Source: Bubalus kerabau (lineage: Eukaryota > Chordata > Mammalia > Artiodactyla > Bovidae). Taken from it: a stretch of 64,000 nucleotides of DNA. The notes beneath the pieces are model-generated. The model searched no databases. It was not told the DNA's origin and saw only the letters and a list, made by a program, of their open reading frames with translations. Within the stretch, counting starts at the first letter, position 1. Every line of letters begins with the position of its first letter. Shown in pieces: positions 33,973 to 46,572 of the stretch. Made by a program: the position numbers and the translations under genes. The stretch covers positions 42,966,501-43,030,500 of the forward strand of contig NC_073637.1 of NCBI RefSeq assembly GCF_029407905.1. The letters run 5' to 3'.

Positions 33973-36900
33973 AAAACTGCATGGTATAGGTGTGGCTGCT
34001 AATCAAGGATGCTTCTAAATGAAGATATACAGTCTATGGTAATAATTAATCAAAGGAGAGGATGTTAGGTATAGAAATAGGATTGCATGATAAATGCCAA
34101 TTCTAAAATTTATTAAAGTAATCGTAGTTCTAAAATAATTTTTCATAATTTATGTTTTCTGCTTTTCTTAATAAAAAAATATAGGTTACATCTGCACATA
34201 CTATAAAGGATATATTAGTGTTCTATGGAGGAAGGTAAATATTTTTTAAACATCGCACTCTATTAGATAAAGAGTGAGACTCTGTGATGTTTTTAACTGA
34301 TTTTTTCCCTTTTGATAGTAGCTGAATAAAGAAAATGGCTTACAGATTTAGCTATGTATGTAGTTTGAAAGTAACAACTGAAAAATGATGTTCATAATCT
34401 GAATTGCAATGAAACCAATTATCTGTACTGTGGTTGTTCACATGGGAATTCTCCTAAAGGTTTAGTATTTCTTAAAAGAAATTAAAAACAGCTGTAAAAA
34501 TACCATAAAACAAAAATAGCAGCTGCAAAAGAGATTAACATTCCTAAATTTCATTTGAACCTGATATGTTATTTTTCCAACAGCATCATATATATTCTGA
34601 TTTTTAAATCTATCTTTATGAAATTTTACCTTAAAAAACAGAACTACTGAATATGTTCCTGATATTACCAGCGTTTAATATTCATATGAATTTTATACCT
34701 TATTCTCCTTTGTTATTGTTTTAATTCTATCATTTTTAATAGTCCTCAAGTATGAGCTATCATTGTTAAAGTCATTTAAGATTTAAACAGTACTGAGTAA
34801 ACAAATTTGGTGTTTCTCTCTCTATTTTATTTTTTCATTATTTTAAGCTGTCAACTGTCTTTCACACTGAACCTTGAAGACCAAGGGCTTTTTAAAAACT
34901 TTATATAATGTCTACTTTCCAATTAAGAAATCATAAAGTATACCTGATATTTTTCATATGTATATATACCTACACACATATATGCATATATATTAAAACA
35001 AAATGCAATTTATAAAACAAATCTGGGGGCGGTGACAGTATAAAACATTTAGTTTTGCCATGCTGTTCAAAACATATGGCAGCAACTTTTCTAGTCTTGT
35101 GCCAGATGGAGACCTTTAATCGATCCGGTCTGTTATACCGTATGTTATTTCTCCATTAAAAGGGGTTCCTCCTTCCCAATTTACAAATAAATTGCTAAAT
35201 GTTTAAGTGTGAGAAGTAGCACTTTGCAACTTAGAAATGATAAACTGAGAATCTTTATTTTTTAAAAGCAACAAATTATTAAAAGGATAAAAATCATCTG
35301 AAAGTTGTATTTGTATTCTTTCAGCAAAACTTTTGTCAGCTGTTCAGATTTAACATATATTCACCATAGTTTATGTATTGTTTGGGTTTTGTTGGGTTAG
35401 TAGCCCAATGCTTTCCGATAAGAATATTATACTTGACAAACTCTCCAGTAAATATTGCCAATATTAACGGAGTCAATTATATCATTCAAGTTGGTAAAAC
35501 TTCAGTAATTACTTTGAGATTTCAAAGGTAAGAATTACTTTTCAATTGCATTTCATATTAAAATATTTCCAAATTTTCTGTACAATTTAAAAATTATTTT
35601 CCCCAAATGAATATTAAAATCAGCCTCATTGTCAATTAAAAAAGTGTGAGGAAACATTAATCTAGGTATAAGGTAAAAACATTTTATGTACATCAATATG
35701 TGAAAGGCAAATTTAAAGGAAAGATGCTCCTCTTATAACACAAATAACTGTAGTTTGAATTGTCTTAAAGCTCATTCACACACACATTTAATTTAAAAAA
35801 TATGTGAGGAGCTGAGAAATAAAAATGTAACATTTTGAAATAGTTTGGTGCTATTGTTCTTTTGTTATAAATATTATTTGTGACATAGGTTCAGATTTTG
35901 AAGTAAACTAAGATGTATGCATAACAAATCAAATGAAAGCAACTAATCTCTGGAGAAACGTGCAATCCTTTTGTAGAACTCAGCTTTCATGTAGACCAGT
36001 ACTTAGCATATTCACAGCTTATAACAACTTATGAAATGGGTGAATGTTGAAACAAACTATCAACTAGATCTATTCTCTTTAGGATGTTTATTTATGACTA
36101 CTTTCTTTTGAAAGAAACCAGGAGTATGATAATGGTCACACACAGACTAAATAGGCTGTGTTTCCATGAGCAGTAATCCCATACAAGCAGGAGAGAGAAA
36201 AGCCGTATTTTTCCAATATAATACTACAAGGGCAAGTGACAACCTTACCTGATGGCTGATATCTTTTATAGTACAACTGTGACATATTTTATGCATCACA
36301 AAGAATGATCAAAGATGTCTCTAGAGGCTCTCTGTCATGGAATGTGGCCCCACAGCCCCTGTCTGCCTTTAAATCAGGCAATAATGCAGCTTTAAAATAA
36401 GTTGGGCATGCTTTCCAGGGTGATGATTATTTTGGATATATTTGAGCATGATTTTGTGTTCTCTTTCAGTTATGTGATTTCTAAAATTATAGGCATGTTT
36501 CATTTGGTTGTGAAATGAAAAGCGACTAAAATAAACATGAGATTGTGTATTTTTAAAAGTCCATGCTTAACATATAGTTCTGCTTGTTTTTACTGCTTTT
36601 GTAATATAACAGAGTTTAGGAAAGAAAATGAAATTCAGAAACTAACATAACCATTCCCATTTGTTTCCTATTAAAACATATTAATAAAATAGCTTCAGTG
36701 TACTTTTGTTCTTATATATAAAATTTTGCATTGCAGCTATTTTTTTTAATCAAACTTAAATGACTATTTAGGTTTTCTGTACAAATTGAAAATAAAACGA
36801 AAAATTGTGGCAATCACACAGTTAATTTTAGCACACAAACACCAATCTTCTATAATTTCCAAGAGTACTGTCTTCCTAAATATCTTGAAAGGTTTTATCC

Positions 36901-38008
36901 TAGTACTCAGACTCATCTAGATAACTAAATTTCTCCATCTTTGGAGTTTTTCTCTACACATAACCAAAGGCAAAGAAAAAGAGAGAGAGATTTTCATTAC
37001 ATTAAACCCTACTAGATATTCATAATGAGAATTATGCCAGGACTACATAGTTTTAAACAAACAAGTAAGCAAAACCTGGCTATGGTTATTGGTTAAAGGC
37101 CTTTGTTAATGGGAGAAGCTGAACAGTTGCATAAATCAGACAATTGAATTTTGTTACATTGGTAGGCTGATATATGCAAAGAGATATCACTGGCTACATG
37201 TCAGTACTTTCATTGAAATTTTCATTTAATGATAGCTCTTGGGTGCTGAAGAACTCGAAGTCTGTGTTCAGTGACTATTAAACTTATATTCAAAACAATG
37301 CAGGGACAGTCAAGAGATTATTAACACAGTTAATTAGTCTCATCGGCAAAACTACCGCAAATGTTTGCCCTGAAGAGGGTGAGTACATAAAAAATACCTT
37401 TTATTTTTGAGAAACATGCATACCCAATTATAAGTGTGCAGTGATCTATTTTTAGCCAAAAGGACACTTATATTTCCTTTGTAGCCTTTAAGAAGTATTC
37501 ATAATAATATTAAAATTAAAATTCTATTCGCTCAGATCAGTTAAATATATAGTTCATATTTTAATGTGTTGTCATATTTGTTTGTATCTTAATGGTCTTA
37601 GAGATAGTGTCTTTAAAATTATTTATGAAATAAATATGAAAATGAACTGTAATTTTCAATATTATGTAATTTCTAACTATTCCCCACTGCACCTGAAACC
37701 AATAAAATGCCATAAAAAAGGTAGTAGGAAAAATGTACTTTTATAAGAAATGTTATTCCTTTGGCTTTTCAGAGTCATGAAATGTACATTGGTTTCTGAT
37801 TTTATAAGATTATCAGCTAAGTGTCCTGACTTTTCTGAGATTTAACTTATTTGAAAGCTAATATTTATAAGTTAATATTTCATTTTGAACAGATCGGTAA
37901 TGTGCCATTATTTACAGCATACCTAAAACTGCTTTGAAACTATTAAGTATTAAAGACATATATGACTTATCATTTGCATTCAGCAATCATTAAAAAAAAA
38001 CAATAACT
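33973..38008. other. 4-kb repeat-poor block
   Basis: No SINE, LINE or LTR recognised, although the window averages more than one insertion per kb. AT-rich with several short CpG-containing patches (for example TTTAATCGATCCGGTCTG near 35117). No convincing exon: a GTGAGT donor-like site at 37379 has no open upstream exon. A non-coding role is possible but unproven. Confidence 0.5.
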
Positions 38009-38072
38009 GGGGCTTCCCTGGTGGCTCAGATGGTAAAAATCTGCCTGCAATGCGGGAGACCTGGGTTCAGTC
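38009..38072 (+). mobile_element. Bov-tA SINE, head only (3' part missing)
   Basis: GGGGCTTCCCTGGTGGCTCAG through GCGGGAGACCTGGGTTCAGTC, nearly unmutated, then stops. Loss of the 3' side is not the usual pattern for a SINE. Confidence 0.9.
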
Positions 38073-38139
38073 ACTTTGGGACTGCATAATATCTTTCTAC
38101 TCATCATCTTTCAAAGTTCTATTAAGAAGAAGAAAGCTC

Positions 38140-38298
38140 AAAAGTATAATTATATATTTTTATAATTATATACAAATTTTTGTGGAGGGGGTATCCAACA
38201 TAGCTTGCGGGATCTTTGTTCTCCAACCTTGGATTGAACTCAGAGACTTTGGCTTGAGAAAGTTGAGTCCTAACTATCAAACTATTGGGAAATGCCCT
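38140..38298 (-). mobile_element. CHR-2 SINE, antisense
   Basis: AT-rich tail at 38140-38175, then GGGGGTATCCAACATAGCTT, GCGGGATCTTTGTTCTCC, TTGGATTGAACTCAG, GAGTCCTAACTATC and a GGGAAATGCC end: the reverse complement of CHR-2. Confidence 0.8.
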
Positions 38299-38498
38299 CA
38301 AAATGATAATTATAAACACTGTCTTTCTAGGTGAAAATTTTCACAATCAATTTATTATATCATGGCTGTTCAGTTTATGAGTCCAGAAGAATATTACAGA
38401 AAAAAAGTTAAAATATTTTTAGTAAACAAAATTTTAGACATTAAACTATTTTTAAGGGAGAGGCAAAGAAGACAAAATAATTTACTTTTAGGTCTTCT

Positions 38499-38704
38499 TG
38501 GCTTCCCAGTTAGCTCAAACTGTAAAGAATCTGCCTGCAATGCGAGAGACCTGGGTTTGAACCCTGGATAGAGAAGATACCCTAGAGGAGGGCATGTCAA
38601 CCCAGTATTCTTGCCTAGAGAATTTCAGGACAGGGGAGCCTGGCAGGTTACAGCCCATGGAGTTGCAAAGAGTCATACACAACTGAGTGACTAAGACTTT
38701 CACT
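38499..38704 (+). mobile_element. Bov-tA SINE
   Basis: TTGGCTTCCCAGTTAGCTC head, GTAAAGAATCTGCCTGCAAT, then the Bov-A body to ACAACTGAGTGACTAAGAC. No clear TSD. Confidence 0.93.
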
Positions 38705-38727
38705 TGGCCCTTAGCTAGTTTATGTAT

Positions 38728-38736
38728 AATTATATA

Positions 38737-38768
<32 letters not shown>

Positions 38769-38782
38769 CATATATATATATG
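38728..38782. repeat. (TA)n microsatellite
   Basis: About 55 bp of TA with ACATA interruptions, close to the 3' end of the preceding Bov-tA. It may have grown from the SINE tail region. Confidence 0.95.
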
Positions 38783-39504
38783 GTTTCCATAGTTTCATAT
38801 ATCTTTAGTTTCAGCATTTACAAATTTAAATTTGATAAAATGTTTATGCAGTCTCTTCCAGCTCTAGAATTGAGGAGCTATAGTTTAAGAAGGAACTCTA
38901 GAGTTCATTTAGCCTTTAATATCTCAAACCATGTTTTAGTCCTCTTACCAAAAGAGCAAAATATTATATTTATGTGCATTCACAGATCACAAAATTTTTC
39001 CACATATATTACTCAGATTATTCATATAATAGTTCCTCCTCTCTACTACAAAACATGTCTCATTACCCTATTATAAGATAATGACAGAGTTTTGAGTCAA
39101 TGTGTCACTTTTTTCTTTAATATCTCCAGGAAGTGGCCAAGTGTGAAATAGAAGCCAAGTCTATTTCAAATATAGTATTTTGTGCTTGTTGCCTTCTATA
39201 GGATTACTTAAATATTCTTGAAAAGTAACAGTTCAGCCTTTGAGAGACAAGGAGCTCATTAGAGTATGTCAGCCTATTTTTTTTTTTTTTTGAGGTTGCT
39301 TTGTAATACAATGATGTAATAATTAATAATTACCTTATATGGACCCCTATACTACTCTTTATCATATGCAGCCACTATTCTGTTTCTATAATTGAAGATC
39401 ATACTGTGTTCTTGGTGGAGTAGGGTTTATGGTTTATGTCTCTGAATCTTCAGCAACAAGTACAATGATTGCAACATAGTAGATACCCAGTGAATATGTA
39501 TTGA
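38783..39504. other. Single-copy AT-rich DNA
   Basis: A T-run lies at about 39278-39291. No gene seen. Confidence 0.55.
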
Positions 39505-39917
39505 ATCAGTTCAGTTCAGTCACTCAGTCATGTCTGACTCTTTGCGACCCCATGAATCACAGCATGCCAGGCCTCCCTGTCCATCACTAATTCCCGGAGT
39601 TCACCCAGACTCACGTCCATCGAGTCAATGACGCCATCCAGCCATCTCATCCTTTGTCGTCCCCTTCTCCTCCTGCCCCCAATCCCTCCCAGCATCAGAG
39701 TCTTTTCCAATGAGTCAACTCTTCGCATCAGGAGGCCAAAGTACTGGAGTTTCAGCTTTAGCACCATTCCTTCCAAAGAAATCCCAGGGCTGATCTCCTT
39801 CAGAATGGACTGGTTGAATCTCCTTGCAGTCCAAGGGACTCTCAAGAGTCTTCTCCAACACCACAGTTCAAAAGCATCAATTCTTCGGTGCTCAGCTTTC
39901 TTCACAGTCCAACTCAC
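39505..39917 (-). mobile_element. BovB LINE 3' end, young
   Basis: Antisense BovB from its terminal CAGTTCAGTTCAGT through GCGACCCCATGAATCACAGC to TTCACAGTCCAACTCAC. The C-terminal coding part is uninterrupted from 39917 down to the frame's end at 39528 (motifs [31 protein letters not shown]). The frame's first ~15 residues come from flanking DNA. A coding remnant without its own catalytic core. Confidence 0.95.
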
Positions 39918-40201
39918 AATATACTGCTCCAAATTTTTGAAAGTGATTGTGTCCAAAGCTATTATAAGTTTGTGAACCGTATATGCTTGCAGGTGAAAGC
40001 TCTCCAGCCATTTCAGCGTGGATTCAAATAGACTTGTTCACAAATGTGTCATCAACACCTGGAACAGTAACTGCGCGTAGTTTGCAAGCAACTATATACA
40101 TGCATTATATAAGGGTGGGGATAAGTACACCAAAACTAATAAAACTGTTTTCAGACAAATTTATCACCTAAAGATGAAATCAAATCACTCTTTTTATAAA
40201 T

Positions 40202-40370
40202 TTGTTGTTGTTCAGTTTCTCAGTCATGTCTGACTCTTTGAGACCCCATGGACTGCAGCACACCAGGCTTCCTTGTCCTTCACCATCTCCAGGAGTTTGC
40301 TCAAACTCATGCCTATCGAGTAGGTGACGTGAGTCCAAAAGCTATTATTTGGACATGAGTCCAAAAGCTC
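40202..40370 (-). mobile_element. BovB LINE 3'-end fragment with odd 5' junction
   Basis: TTGTTGTTGTTCAGTTTCTC through GACCCCATGGACTGCAGCAC to TCGAGTAGGTGACGT (about 40330). Then GAGTCCAAAAGCT occurs twice (40331-40343, 40357-40369), which is not BovB. Possible 8-bp TSD TTATAAAT (40194-40201, 40371-40378) would include that extra sequence in the insertion. Confidence 0.8.
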
Positions 40371-40378
40371 TTATAAAT

Positions 40379-40848
40379 AGTGAATTAAAACATCATAGCA
40401 TTACTAACAAAGTTCATATTTTTAAGAAGATAACAGGTAGAATTGAATTAATAGCAAGTCTCAAGGTTAAAAAGAAAAATTAAACTTTAAATATTGGATG
40501 TATTTGTTGCAAAATTTTAAGTCCCAGTATTTAAATCAAAACCCGGAACTAGAGGTCCCTGTGCTGAGAAGAATTGTCTGAATTTAAATTTTCATTCATG
40601 AAACTTTTCCTGTGCTTATCCAATGTAAATTGAGAAACGGAGACAAATTGAGAAGGCAATTGAATAAACAGCAAGCAAGTATCAAATGTATATATGTGAT
40701 GAAACAGTCACAAAACTTAGGAGGAATTTTTGATTTATCTTTGTGTTTTAAAAGAGCATGTTGACATAACAATAAAATAAAACAAGTAATAGGGAAAGGA
40801 TCGAATGATAAATAGGTAAAGGAGGTAAATTTATAAGAAGAAGCACAG
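40379..40848. other. Single-copy AT-rich DNA
   Basis: No gene or repeat family recognised. Confidence 0.55.
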
Positions 40849-40857
40849 ACTCACTTT

Positions 40858-41211
40858 CAACTGTGGTGTTGGAGAAGACTCTTGAGAGTCCCTTGGACTG
40901 CAAAGAGATCAAACCCATCGATTCTAAAGGAAATCAACCCTAAATATTCATCGGAAGGACTGATGCTGAAGCTGAAACTCCAGTATTTTGGCTACTTGAT
41001 GCGAAGAGCCGACTCATTGCAAAATACCCTGATACTGGGAAAGATTGAAGGCAGGAGGAGAAGGGGACAGGAGGGGACAAGAAGGTTGGACGGCATCACC
41101 AACTCAATGGATATGAGTTTGAGCAAGCTCCGAGACACGGATAAGGACAGGGAAGCCCGACATACTGCAGTCCACGAGGTCACAAAGAGTCAGACACGAC
41201 TGAGTGACTGA
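40858..41211 (+). mobile_element. BovB LINE 3' end with exact 9-bp TSD
   Basis: CTGTGGTGTTGGAGAAGACT to GACACGACTGAGTGACTGAA. TSD ACTCACTTT at 40849-40857 and 41212-41220. A 110-codon frame at 40882-41211 is the BovB C-terminus and is not a separate gene. Confidence 0.95.
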
Positions 41212-41220
41212 ACTCACTTT

Positions 41221-41616
41221 ACAAACTGTATTCAAATTACTGTTTGCAAATATGTGTCACTCTTTTTAAAGTCATTTTTCAGACAAAGTCATTTTTCAGT
41301 GGTCCAAGTTGAGTGATTAGTTGATTTCCTTAACTTGCTCTGTCCTGACAACCCTTCTAGTACCTTCTCTAGATAAGTCATGTATGTGTATTGAATAAAA
41401 TTTGAATGAAAAGAGAACTGTGCTTACTCAGAGAATTTGTTTCTCTGATGTCTTACAGATAACTGTAAACAAATAGAAAAAAAGTTGAATTTGATAAAAT
41501 GGTCTACTAGTGAGACGTCAGAGAAGTAGGAACTTGCATGTATCACTGATGAGATATAATAACTTGGGTGAATATCACAGATGATATGCTATGAGAAAGA
41601 AGCCAGTTTCAAGAGG
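41221..41616. other. Single-copy DNA
   Basis: AAAGTCATTTTTCAG is repeated 17 bp apart near 41269 and 41286. No gene seen. Confidence 0.55.
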
Positions 41617-41822
41617 TTGAAAGTGAATGTGGAAGCCACTCAATCATATTCGTCTCTTTGTGACTCCATGGACTGTAACTTGCCAGGCTCTCCTGGCCAT
41701 GGAATTCTCCAGGCGAGAATACTGGAGCGGGTTGCCATGTCCTCCTCCAGGGGATCTTCCCAACCCAGGGACTGAACCCAGGTCTCCCACACTGCAGGCA
41801 GATTCTTTAACATCTGAGCTAT
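41617..41822 (-). mobile_element. Bov-tA SINE, lacking the first bases of its head
   Basis: GAAAGTGAATGTGGAAGCCA through CTGCAGGCAGATTCTTTAAC; stops at ATCTGAGCTA without the usual CCACCAGGGAAGC. Confidence 0.93.
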
Positions 41823-42329
41823 TATAATTTCATTTACATGATATTCTTAAAATATAAAATTATAGTTTGGGTGTACAGAGCACTGACTGTCAGGGATTAG
41901 GGATGAACCCTGTTAGAACATCAAGGTAGTATGGAGGGTTTTGGGGCATGATGTAACTTGTGGAGTATTCTTCTTTTGCAAGTGGTTCTACCAATTTACA
42001 GCTCTGTTAAAACTAATAGAACTTTACAGCCTAAAATGGCAAATTATTAGGTTTTTCAATAAGAACATATTTATATATTTTATACTAATCACATGTTTTT
42101 ATATTCTTTTTTATACACTGAAAAAACAAGAGACTATATCATAAAACAAATTAATAAGCTTTCGTGAGTAGGAAGGTTTGGATCAAGACAGGTTAACAAA
42201 CTGAAATATCTTAATTTCTGTCTTCTAATATTGCTTTGATTTGTCATGTGATTGAATTACCAGTTTGAAAACACAGTTAAACTACAATAAAAAATCAGAT
42301 CTTTGACTATTTGCTTCTATTTACTCCAC
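41823..42329. other. Single-copy AT-rich DNA
   Basis: No gene or repeat family recognised. Confidence 0.55.
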
Positions 42330-42513
42330 GTTGGTTAGTTGCTCAGTTGTGTCCAACTATTTGTTACCCTGCCAGGCTCCCCTGTCCTTGAAATTCTCCA
42401 GGCAAGAATACTGGAGAGGGTAGCCGTTTTCTTCTCCAGTGGATCTTCCCTTCCCAGGGATCAAATTCCCTCCTGCACTATAGGCAGATTCTTTACTACT
42501 GAACCACCAGGGT
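42330..42513 (-). mobile_element. Bov-tA SINE
   Basis: GTTAGTTGCTCAGTTGTGTC, a short deletion in the body after TTTGTTACC, then GGCAGATTCTTTACTACTGA and ACCACCAGGG. Confidence 0.92.
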
Positions 42514-42998
42514 TATCTCTGTAAGAGTAATCACTTGTTTGTTTAATACTTTTTTCAGTTCAGTAGGTGCAATAAAAGGTAAATGTATACAAATTGCACT
42601 GGACTCATTTCTTGAACAATATTTTTCTTTCTACCCTATAAATGGAAAGATAGAGCCCCCTTTCCAGTAGGTATTCATGGATCTTTCTTTCTAGAAACAA
42701 TTCCTTCTATGATTGAATTAGTTGCTTTGAAATAAAATTTGGAAAAAAAAAATGAGATTCTATTTCTTTGTTGAAATACTAACACCCACAACCATATGCT
42801 TTGGATTGTTCTGTGGCTAAACTTCTATTTACTCTTTTGTAAATTCATCTGTGTTTTGCAGTATGTAATGCTAACAGGTTACAAAAAACAATGATAGCAA
42901 TTAAGCTGCTTTATCTAGACAATGGGAAATAACTGATTATTTTTCTACTCACTTGACCTAGCTGATTGCTTTAGCCTTGCCTAAACTGTCCACATGTG
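42514..42998. other. Single-copy AT-rich DNA
   Basis: No gene or repeat family recognised. Confidence 0.55.
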
Positions 42999-43007
42999 AA
43001 AGTTACC

Positions 43008-43851
43008 TCAGTTCAGTTGAGTTCAGTCGTTCAGTCTTGTCCGACTCTTTGCAACTCCATGAATTGCAGCACACCAGGCCTCCCTGTCCATCACCAACTC
43101 CTGGAGTTCACTCAAATTCATGTCCATCAAGTTGATGATGCCATCCAGCCAACTCATCCTCTGTTGTCCCCTTCTCCTCCTGCCCCCAGTCCCTCCCAGC
43201 ATCAGAGTCTTTTCCAATGAGTCAACTCTTCTCATGAGGTGGTCAAAGTAATGGAGTTTCAGCTTTAGCATCATTTCTTCCAAGAACACCCAGGACTGAT
43301 CTCCTTTAGAATGGACTGGTTGGATCTCCTTGCAGTCCAAGGGACTCTCAAGAGTCTTCTCCAACACCACAGTTCAGAAGCATCAATTCTTCAGCACTCA
43401 GCTTTCTTCACAGTCCAACTCTCACATCCATACATGACCACGGGAAAAACAATAGCCTTGACTAGATGGACTTTTGTTGGCAAAGTAATGTCTCTGCTTT
43501 TCAATATGCTATCTAGGTAGGTCATAACTTTCCTTCCAAGGAGTAAGTGTCTTTTAATTTCATGGCTGCAATCACCATCTGCAGTGATTTTGGAGCCCCC
43601 AAAAATAAAGTCTGACACTGTTTCCACTGTTTCCCCATCTATTTCCCATGAAGTGATGGGGCCAGATGCCATGATCGTCGTTTTCTGAATGTTAAGCTTT
43701 AAGCCAACTTTTTCACTCTCCTCTTTCACTTTCATCAAGAGGCTTTTGAGTTCCTCTTCACTTTCTGCCATAAGGGTGGTGTCATCTGCATATCTGAGGT
43801 TATTGATATTTCTCCCTGCAATCTTGATTCCAGCTTGCGCTTCTTCCAGCC
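43008..43851 (-). mobile_element. BovB LINE, 3' 844 bp, RT catalytic region to tail, young
   Basis: From the terminal CTCAGTTCAGTTGAGTTCAG (43008) to CAGCTTGCGCTTCTTCCAGC (43850). The antisense of the reverse transcriptase YADD motif is at 43781-43792. Two long frames (43391-43771, 126 codons; 43023-43370, 115 codons) are the RT thumb and C-terminal regions, separated by a frame break near 43380. Few substitutions, so young, but truncated and not autonomous. Confidence 0.96.
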
Positions 43852-46117
43852 TTAAAAGAACCTATTAATTTCCATTGGTATTCATCTTCTGCTGTCTTTG
43901 CTAAGAATTAAATAAGCTAACTCAGGACCCAGACTAGTTAAGACCTTAAGTTTCCCCACATACTTTCATAATTAGCAACGCTAAGTGTATACACACTTAT
44001 ACTTGCTCTATCAGTTGTTAAAACATGAAAATTTTCATTCTTTTTTTTTTCAATCCAAGGTATTTTTTGAAGAAAACTGCTGTATTTCCATTGTCAATAA
44101 CCTTTTTATTTTTGTTGCAGTTCCTTCTATAAGAGGAAAAATATTCTCCCCGTTTTGAAAAGAGAATATTCTTTCATTTATCAACATAAAAGTAAAAGAC
44201 ATCAAGACTTAAAATACAGTTTCCAGTTTTGAGGACCATGATACACCAAATAAATAACTAATTTAGTTAGAGAAATCAGTAAGTTTAGTCTATAGAGCCA
44301 ATTGCTTGGGTGCTGCAACTATAGTATTGATTTAGGCTTTGGTCTTCAAGCTTCCCAAAATATTATGAAAAAAAAGTCCAGTTTGAAGATTCCTGAGTAA
44401 GGCTTTTCTCTTGCTTACTACAGATTTGTAAAAATCAAACCACAGATGCTCCTGCAGAGAAGGGGGGAAGAAAATGGTGTGAATCCCGTTTCAAGTCGCA
44501 GTAAGCTACCGTTTAAAATCATGATTTAAAAAGGTGGTATATTAATTTGTCCTTAATCATCTTAGACAAACTTCTCCCACAATACTCTTCATGACTAGAA
44601 AAGGAGAGCTGGGAAGCTTTTGTCATGATTTTGCACTCTTGGCACTGCACTAATTAATAACACTATCATCAATATATTATATTAACAAATCGGAGTCATC
44701 AAGGAGGACATTAAAAGAATGATAGGCAACAAATCATCAGTATTTATTAGACCAAATCTTGACTCATAAAGCCCAAGCTGTCTCCCTCCCCAGGAAGAAA
44801 GACAGTAATGTGCTAGATTGTGTATGAGCCTTATTACAAAGATGTCAGGTTTAGTTTGAAACATAAACATATTTTTATTCATACATTAGTACTTATAGTG
44901 ATCCATGATAGTGTATCTAGTATACTAGAATTTGCTTTTGATCAGTAGAAAAGCAATTATTCATAAAACTCAAACTAGAGGCAAAGTTGTGAAAGAAAAG
45001 GAAAGAATTATAGGTTTCTTACAGGGAAGGTAATTTTAATATAGACGAGATTGGTCCAAGTTCTGCCATTTGGATTGATAGATTATCTAGCAGAAGTATC
45101 ATTTCAATAATCTCAATGACAGTATAGCACTAGATACTTGGTACAGTATTATAAATTAAATTTACTGCAAATGTTATTGCAGACAATATGGAAAGAGATC
45201 TATTATTTGTGTTTGTGAGAGTTTAGATTGAAGGAAATTTAAAATTCTTTGACATATCATAACAGAAATGATCTATATGATATGGCTATATTGCCAGTTG
45301 TCCAAAATTTCACTTTAGCCATTACTTCTTCATCAGTATCCTTGAATTATAGTGGCATGATTCCACTTGTGAGAGAAAATATTATATTAGTCAACCAGAA
45401 TGTTACCCCTGTAAAGTGGTGCTTTGCAGTGTTTGGCAATGTTGGATGCAGTTAACTTTTTAGAAAAATGTTTTACCTTCTTTTTAACCTATCTAATATT
45501 GAGAATTTATAGTTGGTACAAAATAAGGCTGTTGGCAATTTCGACTAGAGTATAAAACCATAATTATACTGATGGAATTTATTATAAAACTGTAATTATA
45601 GCAGATGGGTTTTATTATATTAATGCTTACCAATTTTAACATGCATGCATATCTTTATTAACCTCACCCAATATTCTTTTATTCATATCTCAAAAACTGT
45701 CTGTGATACAGCTAAAATATAATTTTATATCTATCAATCATCATCAATCTATATTCTTGCTTACATAATTATCTTTACCTAAAATAAAAGCAAAATCAAT
45801 GTGTATATTAGAGTTATAATTTTTGCCATAAAAAATTCATCCTGTATCATTATTGCTAAATTATATCTAGCTTATTTTCTGATCTGTCAGCCTCATAAGA
45901 GACAAGAACCCTAAACATTCAACACATTGTTTGAAACACAAGAGAATAAATCAGACACTGTCAAAGTATCAATTTAATCTTCCTTTAACTATCAGTTGCA
46001 TCTCTTACTGGATGCATTGACACACACCAGCTACAAATCATATTTTTCTGCTAGGCAATAAAGCAACAAAAGCCCATTATACACCACGGTGAATGCTAAT
46101 TTTTATTGAGACGTGCC
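43852..46117. other. Single-copy AT-rich DNA, no gene seen
   Basis: 2.3 kb without a recognised repeat. Frames up to 68 codons show nothing recognisable. Confidence 0.55.
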
Positions 46118-46333
46118 TGATCTTTCCAGGTGGCACTAGTAGTAAAGAACCTGCCTGCCAATGCAGGAGTTATAGAAGACGTGGGTTCAATCTCTGGGTC
46201 AGGAAGACCTCCTGGAGGAGGGCATGGCAGCCCACTCCAGTATTTTTGCCTAGAGAATCCCGTGGACAGAGGAGCCTGGTAGGCTGTAGTCCACAGGTCA
46301 CAAAAAGAAGGACACTACTGAAGTGACTTAGCA
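46118..46333 (+). mobile_element. Bov-tA SINE
   Basis: TTTCCAGGTGGCACTAGTAG head to CTACTGAAGTGACTTAGCAT. It ends about 30 bp before a BovB. Confidence 0.93.
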
Positions 46334-46365
46334 TGAATCCATGGTCCTCTTTCAAGAGATTTAAT

Positions 46366-46572
46366 CTTTCACCCTGCTTATTTAACTTATATGCAGAGTA
46401 CATCATGAGAAATGCTGGACTGGAAGAAACACAAGCCGGAATCAAGATTGCCGGGAGAAATATCAATAACCTCAGATATGCTGATGACACCACCCTTATG
46501 GCAGAAAGTGAAGAGGAACTCAAAAGCCTCTTGATGAAAGTGAAAGAGGAGAGTGAAAAAGTTGGTTTAAAG
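46366..46572 (+). mobile_element. BovB LINE, RT catalytic segment (left part)
   Basis: CTTTCACCCTGCTTATTTAA through CAGATATGCTGATGACACC (YADD) to GAAAAAGTTGGTTTAAAG. Open throughout as part of a 107-codon frame (46333-46656), whose last ~25 residues are read from the inserted L1. Young. Confidence 0.95.

Noticed and set aside
37272..37378. Exon-shaped segment with TCTGTGTTCAG before it and GTGAGT after it
   Set aside because: No reading frame is open across the whole segment (TGA or TAA in each). At most a non-coding exon; nothing else supports it.
39528..39956. 142-codon minus-strand frame
   Set aside because: It is the BovB reverse transcriptase C-terminus with a short extension into flanking DNA, not a host gene.
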